From Frankiales bacterium (GTDB lineage: Bacteria > Actinomycetota > Actinomycetes > JAFAQI01), in NCBI GenBank assembly GCA_019246495.1, contig JAFAQI010000488.1, positions 1 to 5,812 of the forward strand: 5,812 nucleotides of DNA. Direction: 5' to 3'. Both the position numbers and the translations under genes were made by a program. Shown here one piece after another: positions 1 to 5,611 of the stretch (position 1 is the first letter of the stretch; every line of letters starts with the position of its first letter). The notes below the pieces were generated by a model that had not been told where the DNA came from, made no database searches, and saw only the letters and a program-made list of their open reading frames with translations.

Positions 1-428
1 GGGTCGAAGTCGAGATGCCAGATGTGTCCGCAGTTGCGACAGGTGCGCCGGCCCGACAGCCGCCGGACGACCTCGTCGTCGTCGACGACGAGCTCGAGTA
101 CGACGCCCAGCGGTGTCTTTGCCTCCTCGAGGATGTCGTCGAAGATCCGCGCCTGCGGCACCGTGCGGGGAAAGCCGTCGAGGAGAAAGCCGTTGCGGGC
201 GTCGCTCTCGCCGAGCCGTTCCTTGACCATGCCGATCGTGATCTCGTCGGGCACGAGATCGCCGGCATCCATGTACTTGCGCGCCTCTTGGCCGAGCGGC
301 GTACCTTCACTGACGTTGGCCCGGAAGATGTCTCCGGTCGAGATCTTCGGCACACCGAGGTGTGCCGAGATGAACTGGGCCTGCGTCCCCTTGCCGGCGC
401 CAGGGGGGCCCACGAGGACCAGCCTCAT
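1..428 (-). CDS. adk: Adenylate kinase, N-terminal two thirds (3' end beyond window)
   Basis: Adenylate kinase interconverts ATP + AMP and 2 ADP in the cytoplasm. The visible part covers residues 1 to about 142. It shows the P-loop [10 protein letters not shown] at residues 7-16, the NMP-binding entry STGDIFRAN at 30-38 (Arg36), [11 protein letters not shown] around 52-62, and the signature FLLDGFPRT at 81-89 with Asp84 and Arg88. The start of the LID domain follows: CRNCGHIWH at 130-138, whose Cys130-x2-Cys133 resembles the first half of a zinc-binding lid. The ATG at 428 is preceded by GAGGA about 8 bases upstream. Only 13 bases separate it from the secY stop, so it is probably co-transcribed and coupled with secY. 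The reading frame runs off base 1, so the second half of the lid and the C-terminal core are not visible. Confidence 0.97.
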   Translation of the reverse strand, partial: MRLVLVGPPGAGKGTQAQFISAHLGVPKISTGDIFRANVSEGTPLGQEARKYMDAGDLVPDEITIGMVKERLGESDARNGFLLDGFPRTVPQARIFDDILEEAKTPLGVVLELVVDDDEVVRRLSGRRTCRNCGHIWHLDFD

Positions 429-441
429 CGGCTAATCCTCA

Positions 442-1758
442 CTACCTGAGGAAGCCCTCGTAGTTGCGCAGCATCAGTTGGCTCTCGATCTGCTTCGAGG
501 TGTCGAGACCCACGCCGACGAGGATGAGCACCGAGGTGCCGCCGAACGGGAACGACTGGCTCGCTCCCGCGCTGCTGCCCGGCAGGAACGCCAGCGCGAT
601 GATCGGCAGGACCGCGATGGCGGTCAGGTAGAGCGCACCCGGCAGCGTGATCCGCGACAGCACGTACTCGAGGTACTCCGCCGTCGGCCGGCCCGGCCGG
701 ATGCCCGGGATGAAGCCGCCGTACTTGCGCATGTTGTCGCTCACCTCCACCGGGTTGAAGGTGATGGCGACGTAGAAGTAGGTGAAGAAGATCGTGAGGA
801 GGCCGTACGCCGCGATGTAGCTCCACGAGTCGCCGCGGACGAAGTAGTTCGCGACGAAGTTGTTGAACCCCTTGTTGCTGCTCCAGACCTGGGCGAGCAG
901 CTGCGGGAGATAGAGCAGAGACGACGAGAAGATGACCGGGATGACACCGGCCTGGTTGACCTTGAGCGGGATGTAGGTCGCCGTCCCGCCATACATCCGC
1001 CGGCCGATCATCCGCTTCGCGTACTGCACCGGGATGCGCCGCTGGCCCTGCTCCATGAACACGATCAACGTGATGATGACGAGGCCGAGCAAGACGACGA
1101 GGGCGAACGTCGTCGCACCCTTGGTCTGCAGGATTTGCGAGCCCTGGCTCGGGAACCGCGAGGCGATCGACGTGAAGATCAGCAGCGACATGCCGTTGCC
1201 GATGCCCCGGTCGGTGATGAGCTCGCCGAGCCACATGATGACCGCGGTGCCGGCCGTCATGACGACGACGAGCACGGCGATGCGGAACACCGACTCGGAG
1301 TAGAGGATCGGCTTGGTGCAGGCGCCGTTGAACAGCCGCGGCGAGCTACCGCGAGCCAGCGCGACGATGCCGGTCGACTGAAGGATCGCGAGCGCGATCG
1401 TGAGGTAGCGGGTGTACTGCGTCAGCTTGGCCTGGCCGCCCTGGCCCTGCTCCTTGAGTCGCTCGAGCCGCGGGATCACGACGACGAGCAGCTGGATGAT
1501 GATGCTGCTCGTGATGTAGGGCATGATCCCGAGCGCGAAGACGGAGAGCTGAAGCAGCGCGCCACCGCTGAACAGGTTGATCAGGCCATAGATGGACGAG
1601 CTCTTCGTCGCGGTGATGCAGGCGTGTACGGCGTGGTAGTTGACGCCGGGTGCAGGCATGACCGAGCCGAGCCGGAACAGGCCCATGATCGCGAGCGTGA
1701 ACAGGATCTTCTTGCGCAGGTCAGGAGTTCGGAAAGCCCGGCCGAACGCGGATAGCAC
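442..1758 (-). CDS. secY: Protein translocase subunit SecY
   Basis: SecY (438 aa) is the channel subunit of the SecYEG translocon in the cytoplasmic membrane. It passes unfolded proteins outward and inserts membrane proteins, working with SecA and ribosomes. About ten hydrophobic segments are visible (roughly 17-34, 73-93, 114-136, 156-178, 185-205, 216-236, 270-290, 312-334, 372-393, 402-420). Family motifs are the plug/TM2 region NLFSGGALLQLSVFALGIMP (61-80), the cytoplasmic loop PRLERLKEQGQ (96-106), GELITDRGIGNGMSL (178-192), RRIPVQYAKR (240-249), and GGFIPGIRPG (347-356). Arg354 in the last motif matches the functionally critical Arg of E. coli loop C5 (from memory R357). The only two cysteines, Cys47 and Cys147, both fall in predicted outside loops. 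The start is GTG, supported by a consensus AGGAGG 8 bases upstream. The gene ends in tandem stops, TAG then TGA in frame. Length is normal for the family. Confidence 0.98.
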   Translation of the reverse strand: MLSAFGRAFRTPDLRKKILFTLAIMGLFRLGSVMPAPGVNYHAVHACITATKSSSIYGLINLFSGGALLQLSVFALGIMPYITSSIIIQLLVVVIPRLERLKEQGQGGQAKLTQYTRYLTIALAILQSTGIVALARGSSPRLFNGACTKPILYSESVFRIAVLVVVMTAGTAVIMWLGELITDRGIGNGMSLLIFTSIASRFPSQGSQILQTKGATTFALVVLLGLVIITLIVFMEQGQRRIPVQYAKRMIGRRMYGGTATYIPLKVNQAGVIPVIFSSSLLYLPQLLAQVWSSNKGFNNFVANYFVRGDSWSYIAAYGLLTIFFTYFYVAITFNPVEVSDNMRKYGGFIPGIRPGRPTAEYLEYVLSRITLPGALYLTAIAVLPIIALAFLPGSSAGASQSFPFGGTSVLILVGVGLDTSKQIESQLMLRNYEGFLR

Positions 1759-1831
1759 GGCTCGCTCCTCCTAGGCCCAGAACGGTTGTCAGACAGTAAC
1801 AGCAGCCGCGCGGAGCGGTGCCGGTGCGGAA
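1759..1831 (-). other. rplO-secY spacer, longest non-coding gap in the window
   Basis: These 73 bases separate the last ribosomal gene from secY. I see no terminator: there is a CCGCGCGG palindrome (near 1808-1815) but no stable loop and no T-tract. TACTGT at 1798-1793 fits the loose actinobacterial -10 pattern TAnnnT, but I find no TTGAC-like -35 at the right distance, so a secY promoter here is only a weak possibility. The short inverted repeat TGTCTGACA sits just beside it. The spacer ends in the strong secY ribosome-binding site. Read-through from rplO with independent re-initiation at secY is the simplest reading. Confidence 0.5.
1767..1772 (-). promoter_or_regulatory. Shine-Dalgarno site of secY
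   Basis: A perfect AGGAGG lies 8 bases before the GTG at 1758. It fixes this GTG as the secY start, since no suitable ATG lies nearby at the conserved N-terminus. The downstream part of this site, GGAGCG at 1768-1763, is complementary to CGCTCC at 1817-1812 in the same spacer. A hairpin masking the site is therefore conceivable, but the arms are only 6 bp with a loop of over 40 bases. Confidence 0.85.
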
Positions 1832-2272
1832 TTACAACTGTGTCGTCGTGCCACCGGCAGCGTTGATCTTCTCCCGAGCCGTGCCGGAGAACCCGTGCGC
1901 CTTGACCTGTAGCGCGACGGTGACCTCACCCTCACCCAGGACCTTCACGAGATGTCCACGGCGTACGGCACCCTTCGCTGCCAGGACGTCCGGGTCGACC
2001 TCGCCGCCGTCCGGGAAGAGCGACGCGAGCTTGTCGAGGTTGACGACCTGGTACTCGGTGCGGAACGGGTTCTTGAAGCCCTTGAGCTTGGGCAGCCGCA
2101 TGTGCATCGGCATCTGGCCGCCCTCGAACGCCGCGGGCACCTGGTAACGGGCCTTGGTGCCCTTGGTGCCGCGACCGGCCGTCTTGCCCTTGGAGCCTTC
2201 ACCGCGACCCACCCGCGTCTTGGGCTTGTGGGCACCGGGCGCGGGGCGCAGGTGGTGGACCTTGAGCGTCAC
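1832..2272 (-). CDS. rplO: 50S ribosomal protein L15 (uL15)
   Basis: L15 (146 aa) is a late-assembling large-subunit protein that threads a basic tail into 23S rRNA. The N-terminal half is the extended Gly/Lys/Arg-rich arm: [20 protein letters not shown] at 3-22, then [21 protein letters not shown] to about residue 42. The middle shows [20 protein letters not shown] (49-68), the L15/L27e family core. The C-terminal globular domain contains VVNLDKL (76-82) and [21 protein letters not shown] (around 112-132), followed by [10 protein letters not shown] (132-141). The start is GTG at 2272, two bases after the rpmD stop (TAA CC GTG), with AGGAGG 10 bases upstream inside the end of rpmD. The stop is TAA. 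Length is normal for actinobacteria. Confidence 0.98.
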   Translation of the reverse strand: MTLKVHHLRPAPGAHKPKTRVGRGEGSKGKTAGRGTKGTKARYQVPAAFEGGQMPMHMRLPKLKGFKNPFRTEYQVVNLDKLASLFPDGGEVDPDVLAAKGAVRRGHLVKVLGEGEVTVALQVKAHGFSGTAREKINAAGGTTTQL

Positions 2273-2274
2273 GG

Positions 2275-2457
2275 TTACTCGACCTCCTCGACCGACACGA
2301 GGTGCGAGACGGTGCGAACCATCCCGCGGATCTCCGGTCGGTCTTCCTTGACGACGACGTCACGCAGCCGCTTGAGACCGAGCGTGCGCAGGGTCTCGCG
2401 CTGGCTGTGCGTGCCGCCGATCGGCGAACGCAGCTGGGTGATCTTCAGGCGCGGCAT
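2275..2457 (-). CDS. rpmD: 50S ribosomal protein L30 (uL30)
   Basis: L30 is a small large-subunit protein; this one is 60 aa, the usual bacterial length. The sequence [20 protein letters not shown] opens with the first beta strand and the conserved S-x-IG turn. Next come the helix [16 protein letters not shown] (21-36) and the motif [20 protein letters not shown] (41-60), typical of the family. The same frame stays open upstream to an ATG at 2544, but that part overlaps rpsE and has no L30 similarity, so the ATG at 2457 is preferred. Only one base separates it from the rpsE stop (TGA G ATG). The upstream purine run GGTGGGGA is a modest ribosome-binding site, so coupling to rpsE termination is likely. 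Confidence 0.97.
   Translation of the reverse strand: MPRLKITQLRSPIGGTHSQRETLRTLGLKRLRDVVVKEDRPEIRGMVRTVSHLVSVEEVE
2283..2288 (-). promoter_or_regulatory. Shine-Dalgarno site of rplO inside rpmD
   Basis: AGGAGG lies 10 bases before the GTG start of rplO and is part of the codons for the last Glu-Glu-Val of L30. Ribosomes finishing rpmD pass directly over it, so translation of L15 is likely coupled to L30. It supports GTG at 2272 as the real start. Confidence 0.8.
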
Positions 2458-2458
2458 C

Positions 2459-3085
2459 TCAGGTCCCCACCGCCGCCCGCGGCGCGGCCTCGGCACGGGC
2501 GCGCAGCATGGCCGCCGGAGCGACGTCCTCGATCGGAAGACCACGACGCGCGGCGATCTCCTCGGGCCGGTGCAACGCCTTCAGTGCGGCGACCGTCGCG
2601 TGGACGATGTTGATCGGGTTGGACGAACCAAGGGACTTCGACAGCACGTCATGGATGCCCGCGCACTCGAGCACGGCGCGCACCGGACCGCCGGCGATGA
2701 CGCCGGTACCCGGGCTGGCCGGCTTGAGCAGTACGACGCCGGCCGCCGCCTCGCCCTGGATCGGGTGCGGGATGGTGCCCTGGATCCGCGGCACCTGGAA
2801 GAAGTGCTTCTTGGCCTCCTCGACACCCTTGGCGATCGCCGCGGGCACCTCCTTGGCCTTGCCATAGCCGACGCCGACCATGCCGTCGCCGTCACCGACG
2901 ATGACGAGCGCGGTGAAGCTGAACCGCCGGCCACCCTTGACGACCTTGGCGACGCGGTTGATCGCGACGACGCGCTCGAGATAAGCGTTCGCCGGAGCGC
3001 CGGCGCCCGCCCCACGGCCTTCGCCGCGACGGTCTCGCCGCTCGCCGCCGCCGGCGCCACCGCCGCGACGTTGTGCTCCTGGCAT
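2459..3085 (-). CDS. rpsE: 30S ribosomal protein S5 (uS5)
   Basis: S5 (208 aa) sits on the back of the small subunit near the mRNA entry tunnel and affects decoding accuracy. The first 30 residues form a Gly/Arg/Glu-rich tail ([18 protein letters not shown] at 8-25), probably disordered, as in other actinobacterial S5 proteins. The double-stranded RNA-binding-like domain runs from about 35 to 100: [20 protein letters not shown] (37-56), then [18 protein letters not shown] (64-81). The C-terminal S5 domain follows with [19 protein letters not shown] (122-140), [17 protein letters not shown] (143-159) and ATVAALKAL (163-171). The ATG at 3085 has GAGGAG about 7 bases upstream. A possible 8-codon upstream ORF (start at 3111) ends by overlapping this ATG as TGATG. 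The gene follows rplR by 26 bases and runs into rpmD with a 1-base gap. Confidence 0.98.
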   Translation of the reverse strand: MPGAQRRGGGAGGGERRDRRGEGRGAGAGAPANAYLERVVAINRVAKVVKGGRRFSFTALVIVGDGDGMVGVGYGKAKEVPAAIAKGVEEAKKHFFQVPRIQGTIPHPIQGEAAAGVVLLKPASPGTGVIAGGPVRAVLECAGIHDVLSKSLGSSNPINIVHATVAALKALHRPEEIAARRGLPIEDVAPAAMLRARAEAAPRAAVGT

Positions 3086-3111
3086 CAGTTGTCTCCTCGT
3101 TCGTTCGTCAT

Positions 3112-3483
3112 CTAGAAGCTCAGTCCGCCTTCGCGAGCGGCATCGGCCAGCGCCGCGATGCGGCCGTGGTAGCGGTTGCCGCCGCGGTCGAACACGACCG
3201 CCTCGATACCTGCCGCCTTGGCCCGCTCGGCGAGCAGGCGGCCGACAGCAGCGGCGCGCGACTTCTTGTCGCCCTCGGCTGTGCGGACGCCGTCGTCGAG
3301 CGACGACGCGGACGCCAGCGTGCGGCTCGTCGTGTCGTCGACGACCTGGGCGAAGATGTGCCGGGTCGATCGCGTGACGACGAGACGCGGACGTGCCGTC
3401 GTACCGTGCACCTTCTTGCGGACGCGCAGGTGCCGACGCGCTCGCGAGGTGCGACGCAGGGTCGCTGCTTTCGGTGCGCTCAT
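3112..3483 (-). CDS. rplR: 50S ribosomal protein L18 (uL18)
   Basis: L18 (123 aa) binds 5S rRNA and, with L5, anchors it in the central protuberance of the large subunit. The N-terminal 30 residues are highly basic ([18 protein letters not shown] at 10-27). The family core follows: [20 protein letters not shown] (31-50), TLASASSL (55-62), and the helix [17 protein letters not shown] (77-93). Next is the signature [20 protein letters not shown] (96-115) and the C-terminal AREGGLSF. The ATG at 3483 lies four bases after the rplF stop. No strong Shine-Dalgarno is visible there (only Gly/Ala/Lys codons of the L6 tail), so coupled re-initiation after rplF is likely. The stop is TAG, directly followed by an ATG. 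Confidence 0.98.
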   Translation of the reverse strand: MSAPKAATLRRTSRARRHLRVRKKVHGTTARPRLVVTRSTRHIFAQVVDDTTSRTLASASSLDDGVRTAEGDKKSRAAAVGRLLAERAKAAGIEAVVFDRGGNRYHGRIAALADAAREGGLSF

Positions 3484-3487
3484 CGAA

Positions 3488-4024
3488 TTACTTGCCTGCC
3501 TTTCCGGCCTTGCGCCGGACGACTTCGCCCTGGTAGCGCACGCCCTTGCCCTTGTAGGGCTCGGGCTTGCGGATCTTGCGGATGTTGGCCGCGGTCTCGC
3601 CGACCTTCTGCTTGTCGATGCCGGAGACCACGAATCGTGTCGGCGCCTCGACGGTGAACGTGATGCCGTCCGGCGCCGGTACGACGACGGGGTGGCTGAA
3701 GCCGAGGGCGAACTCGAGGTCGCTGCCCTTGGCCTGCACGCGGTAACCGGTGCCGACGATCTCGAGCGTCTTGGAGTAACCCTCGGTCACGCCCTTGACC
3801 ATGTTGGCGACGAGCGTGCGGGTGAGACCGTGCCGGGCCTTGGAATCGCGCTCGTCGTCCGGGCGGGCGACGTGAAGCGTGCCGTCCTCCTGGGTCACGA
3901 CGATCGGCTCGACGACGGTGTGCGACAAGGTGCCCTTGGGGCCCTTCACCGTGACGTCGCGGCCGCTGATGGTCACCTCGACCCCGGACGGGACCGGGAT
4001 CGGGAGCTTGCCGATGCGGGACAT
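3488..4024 (-). CDS. rplF: 50S ribosomal protein L6 (uL6)
   Basis: L6 (178 aa) binds 23S rRNA near the factor-binding site and the sarcin-ricin loop. It has two similar alpha/beta domains. The first starts [20 protein letters not shown] (2-21) with [10 protein letters not shown] (26-35) and reaches about residue 80. The second begins near 83 with [18 protein letters not shown] (83-100), then ALGFSHPV (106-113) and [20 protein letters not shown] (135-154). It closes with [20 protein letters not shown] (155-174), the rRNA-binding signature of the family. The ATG at 4024 is preceded by a strong double Shine-Dalgarno. The gene is 19 bases from rpsH and 4 bases from rplR. Length is normal for the family. 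Confidence 0.98.
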   Translation of the reverse strand: MSRIGKLPIPVPSGVEVTISGRDVTVKGPKGTLSHTVVEPIVVTQEDGTLHVARPDDERDSKARHGLTRTLVANMVKGVTEGYSKTLEIVGTGYRVQAKGSDLEFALGFSHPVVVPAPDGITFTVEAPTRFVVSGIDKQKVGETAANIRKIRKPEPYKGKGVRYQGEVVRRKAGKAGK

Positions 4025-4028
4025 GCTT

Positions 4029-4038
4029 CCTCCTCCTT
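4029..4038 (-). promoter_or_regulatory. Tandem Shine-Dalgarno of rplF
   Basis: The transcript reads AAGGAGGAGG, so two overlapping AGGAGG sites are available, ending 7 and 4 bases before the ATG at 4024. The 7-base spacing is the more usual. This is the longest match to the 16S anti-Shine-Dalgarno in the window. It lies immediately downstream of the hairpin encoded at the end of rpsH. Confidence 0.85.
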
Positions 4039-4043
4039 TCCCG

Positions 4044-4448
4044 TCACCAGACGTAGGCGAGGACTTCCCCGCCTACGCCCTGCTTCTGACATTGCTTGTC
4101 GGTGCGCAGCCCGGCCGACGTCGAGATGATCGCGACGCCGAGACCGCCGAGCACGCGCGGCAGGTTGGTCGCCTTCGCATAGACCCGCAGTCCCGGCTTC
4201 GAGATGCGCCGGATCCCCGCGATCGAACGCTCACGGTTCTGCCCGAACTTCAGCGTGATGGTCAGCGTCTTGCCCGGACCATCGGTGTTGTCCTCGACGT
4301 TCCAGCCGGCGATGTAGCCCTCCTGCTGGAGGATCTCGGCGATGTGCGTCTTGATCTTCGAGTAGGGCATCGAGACCGTGTCGTGGTACGCCGAGTTGGC
4401 GTTGCGCAGACGGGTGAGCATGTCCGCGATCGGGTCGGTCATCGTCAC
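4044..4448 (-). CDS. rpsH: 30S ribosomal protein S8 (uS8)
   Basis: S8 binds helix 21 of 16S rRNA in the platform and is a primary assembly protein; in E. coli it also represses the spc operon. The 134-aa product begins [20 protein letters not shown], the usual actinobacterial N-terminus, continues [20 protein letters not shown] (27-46) and TLTITLKFG (61-69), then [20 protein letters not shown] (78-97) and [15 protein letters not shown] (100-114). It ends with the signature [11 protein letters not shown] (124-134). I chose GTG at 4448 because AAGGA lies 11 bases upstream and it gives the common MTMTDPI form. The in-frame ATG at 4442 gives 132 residues and is the alternative, but it puts the site 17 bases away. 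The leader from rpsN is the second-longest gap in the window and holds a hairpin. Confidence 0.96.
   Translation of the reverse strand: MTMTDPIADMLTRLRNANSAYHDTVSMPYSKIKTHIAEILQQEGYIAGWNVEDNTDGPGKTLTITLKFGQNRERSIAGIRRISKPGLRVYAKATNLPRVLGGLGVAIISTSAGLRTDKQCQKQGVGGEVLAYVW
4049..4080 (-). other. RNA hairpin in the 3' end of rpsH, before rplF
   Basis: The transcript can fold into a continuous 14-bp stem: 4080-4067 pairs with 4062-4049, closing a 4-base loop AAGU at 4066-4063. The core is a perfect 8-bp inverted repeat (4070-4077 and 4052-4059), extended on both sides by G-C pairs and three G-U pairs. It lies in the codons for the conserved C-terminus [10 protein letters not shown] of S8 and ends just before the stop codon. 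No U-tract follows, so it is not an intrinsic terminator. It could affect ribosome passage, mRNA stability or rplF translation; any function is inference. Confidence 0.55.
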
Positions 4449-4459
4449 TTGTTGCCTGT

Positions 4460-4464
4460 TCCTT
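4460..4464 (-). promoter_or_regulatory. Shine-Dalgarno site of rpsH
   Basis: AAGGA (within GGAAAGGA, 4467-4460) is the only good ribosome-binding site before rpsH. It is 11 bases from GTG 4448 and 17 from ATG 4442, favouring the GTG. Its upstream edge touches the base of the hairpin at 4466-4496, so folding could limit access to it. Confidence 0.6.
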
Positions 4465-4465
4465 T

Positions 4466-4496
4466 CCGGACGGTTTCCCTCGCGGGACCTGTCGGG
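4466..4496 (-). other. GNRA-capped hairpin in the rpsN-rpsH leader
   Basis: The transcript between rpsN and rpsH can form a bulged hairpin. CCC at 4486-4484 pairs with GGG at 4479-4477 around a GCGA loop (GNRA type). GGU at 4489-4487 pairs with ACC at 4474-4472 after an AA bulge. GAC at 4493-4491 pairs with GUC at 4471-4469 after a single A bulge. A further CC/GG (4496-4495 with 4467-4466) closes beyond a C-C mismatch. That gives 11 pairs with asymmetric A bulges, directly against the rpsH ribosome-binding site. Its shape suggests a possible protein-binding or translation-control element, but I have no direct evidence for a ligand. Confidence 0.45.
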
Positions 4497-4515
4497 TTTG
4501 GGTTTCCGGGGTTGA

Positions 4516-4701
4516 CTACCAGCTGCTCTTGGTGACGCCGGGAAGCTCGCCGGCATGCGCCATCTGCCGCACGCAGATCCGGCAGAGGCCAAACGCGCGG
4601 TAGACGGCGCGGGGGCGGCCGCAGCGCGAGCAGCGGGTGTAGCCGCGGACCTTGAACTTCGGCTTGCGCCCGGCCTTGGCGATCATCGCCTTCGTTGCCA
4701 T
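4516..4701 (-). CDS. rpsZ: 30S ribosomal protein S14, zinc-binding type Z (uS14)
   Basis: S14 (61 aa) is a late-assembling protein of the small-subunit head next to S3 and S10. The short length and four cysteines in a C-x2-C...C-x2-C arrangement (Cys24, Cys27, Cys40, Cys43) identify the zinc-ribbon form. It is often named rpsN type Z or rpsZ, and is distinct from the ~100-residue zinc-free paralog. Other landmarks are [20 protein letters not shown] (4-23), [19 protein letters not shown] (28-46) and the C-terminal end [11 protein letters not shown]. The ATG at 4701 follows the rplE stop by three bases and has AAGGAG 9 bases upstream, inside the end of rplE. Many actinobacteria also carry a zinc-free S14 elsewhere under zinc control; that cannot be judged here. 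Confidence 0.97.
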   Translation of the reverse strand: MATKAMIAKAGRKPKFKVRGYTRCSRCGRPRAVYRAFGLCRICVRQMAHAGELPGVTKSSW

Positions 4702-4704
4702 GGC

Positions 4705-5283
4705 TCAGGACTCCTTGAAGGGGAAACCGAGAGCGCGAAGCAATGCGCGGCCCTCGTCGTCGGTGGTGGCGGTCGTCACCACGGTGATGTCCATCCCGCG
4801 GGGACGGTCGATCGAGTCCGGGTCGATCTCGTGGAACATCGACTGCTCGTTGAGCCCGAACGTGTAGTTGCCGTTGCCGTCGAGCTTGCGCGCGTCGAGG
4901 CCGCGGAAGTCACGGATACGCGGCAGCGCGATCGTCAGCAGCCGGTCGAGGAACTCCCACATCCGGTCGCCGCGCAACGTGACGTGCGCGCCGATCGGCA
5001 TGCCCTCGCGCAGCTTGAACTGCGCGATCGACTTGCGGGCCCGAGCGACCGCCGGCTTCTGGCCGGTGATCGCCGTCAGGTCGCGGACGGCGCCTTCGAT
5101 GAGCTTGCCGTCCCGGGCGGCGTCGCCGACGCCCATGTTGACCTTGATCTTCACCAGCGTCGGGATCTGCATGACGTTGGCGTAGCCGAACTGCTCGCGG
5201 AGCTGGCCAGCGATCTCGCTGCGGTAGCGCTGCTTGAGCCGCGGCACCTCACGCGTCGCCGGAGCGGTAGCGGTCTCAGTCAT
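4705..5283 (-). CDS. rplE: 50S ribosomal protein L5 (uL5)
   Basis: L5 (192 aa) binds 5S rRNA and helix 84 of 23S rRNA in the central protuberance and contacts the P-site tRNA and the small subunit. Motifs in order: [20 protein letters not shown] (14-33), [15 protein letters not shown] (41-55), [20 protein letters not shown] (72-91) with [14 protein letters not shown] just after, then [10 protein letters not shown], the loop [15 protein letters not shown], and the C-terminal [20 protein letters not shown] ending LGFPFKES. The first dozen residues ([12 protein letters not shown]) are a variable extension. The ATG at 5283 shares one base with the rplX stop (TGATG) and has GGAGG 9 bases upstream. 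An in-frame ATG at 5301 would overlap rplX by 19 bases and is less likely. In E. coli the S8 repressor site spans this gene start; I see no comparable hairpin here. Confidence 0.98.
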   Translation of the reverse strand: MTETATAPATREVPRLKQRYRSEIAGQLREQFGYANVMQIPTLVKIKVNMGVGDAARDGKLIEGAVRDLTAITGQKPAVARARKSIAQFKLREGMPIGAHVTLRGDRMWEFLDRLLTIALPRIRDFRGLDARKLDGNGNYTFGLNEQSMFHEIDPDSIDRPRGMDITVVTTATTDDEGRALLRALGFPFKES

Positions 5284-5609
5284 CAGACATCGCCTCCGCA
5301 CTTGCGGCAGGTGCGCACCGATCGGCCGTCCTCGTCCTTGCGGTGACCGATCCGGGTCGGCTTGCTGCAGCTCGGGCAGACGACCTGCACGTTGCTCACG
5401 TGAACGGGTGCCTCCTGCGTGACGATGCCGCCGGTCTGCGCACCGCGCTGGGTCGTCGTGACCTTGGTGTGCTTCTTGACGCGGTTGACGCCTTCGACGA
5501 GCACCCGACTGGCCTTGGGCAGCGTGAGCAGCACCTTGCCGCGTGCGCCGCGGTCCTTGCCGCTGCGTACGACGACGGTGTCGCCCTTCTTGATGTCGAG
5601 CCCGGCCAT
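5283..5609 (-). CDS. rplX: 50S ribosomal protein L24 (uL24), with Cys4 ribbon
   Basis: L24 (108 aa) starts large-subunit assembly by binding the 5' domain of 23S rRNA and sits by the peptide exit tunnel. The N-terminal KOW/SH3-like domain is clear: [20 protein letters not shown] (6-25), then [14 protein letters not shown] (36-49), [18 protein letters not shown] (60-77). The C-terminal part carries Cys78-x2-Cys81 and Cys101-x2-Cys104, a likely zinc ribbon ([13 protein letters not shown] and [10 protein letters not shown]). From memory, Streptomyces and Bacillus L24 lack these cysteines, whereas some other bacterial groups keep them. The ATG at 5609 has GGAGGT 9 bases upstream inside the end of rplN and follows its stop by two bases. 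The stop overlaps the rplE start by one base. Confidence 0.98.
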   Translation of the reverse strand: MAGLDIKKGDTVVVRSGKDRGARGKVLLTLPKASRVLVEGVNRVKKHTKVTTTQRGAQTGGIVTQEAPVHVSNVQVVCPSCSKPTRIGHRKDEDGRSVRTCRKCGGDV

Positions 5610-5611
5610 GG

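Noticed and set aside
76..91. Perfect 16-bp palindrome with GTC/GAC repeats
   Set aside because: It arises from consecutive Val and Asp codons (VVDDDE) in adk. It has no spacer to form a loop and no regulatory context.
478..1755. Long plus-strand open frame (425 codons) opposite secY
   Set aside because: It is an antisense shadow, common in G+C-rich genes. Its product is an Arg/Asp/Glu-rich low-complexity sequence with no domain, while the minus-strand frame is unmistakable SecY.
1808..1815. CCGCGCGG palindrome after rplO as a terminator
   Set aside because: It has no loop bases and no T-tract, and the operon continues into secY with a strong ribosome-binding site.
2458..2544. N-terminal extension of L30 to ATG 2544 (89 residues)
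   Set aside because: The extra 29 residues overlap the end of rpsE and do not resemble L30. The family begins at MPRLKITQ (start 2457).
1952..3115. Plus-strand open frame of 387 codons spanning rplO, rpmD and rpsE
   Set aside because: It runs antisense across three certain ribosomal genes and their junctions. The product has no recognisable motif and no ribosome-binding site was seen.
4449..4592. N-terminal extension of S8 to ATG 4592 (182 residues)
   Set aside because: The added residues would overlap rpsN and are Pro/Arg-rich with no S8 similarity. Conserved S8 starts at MTMTDPI.
5284..5301. Upstream in-frame ATG of rplE at 5301
   Set aside because: It overlaps the end of rplX by 19 bases, whereas the ATG at 5283 has GGAGG at 9 bases and the common TGATG stop-start overlap.
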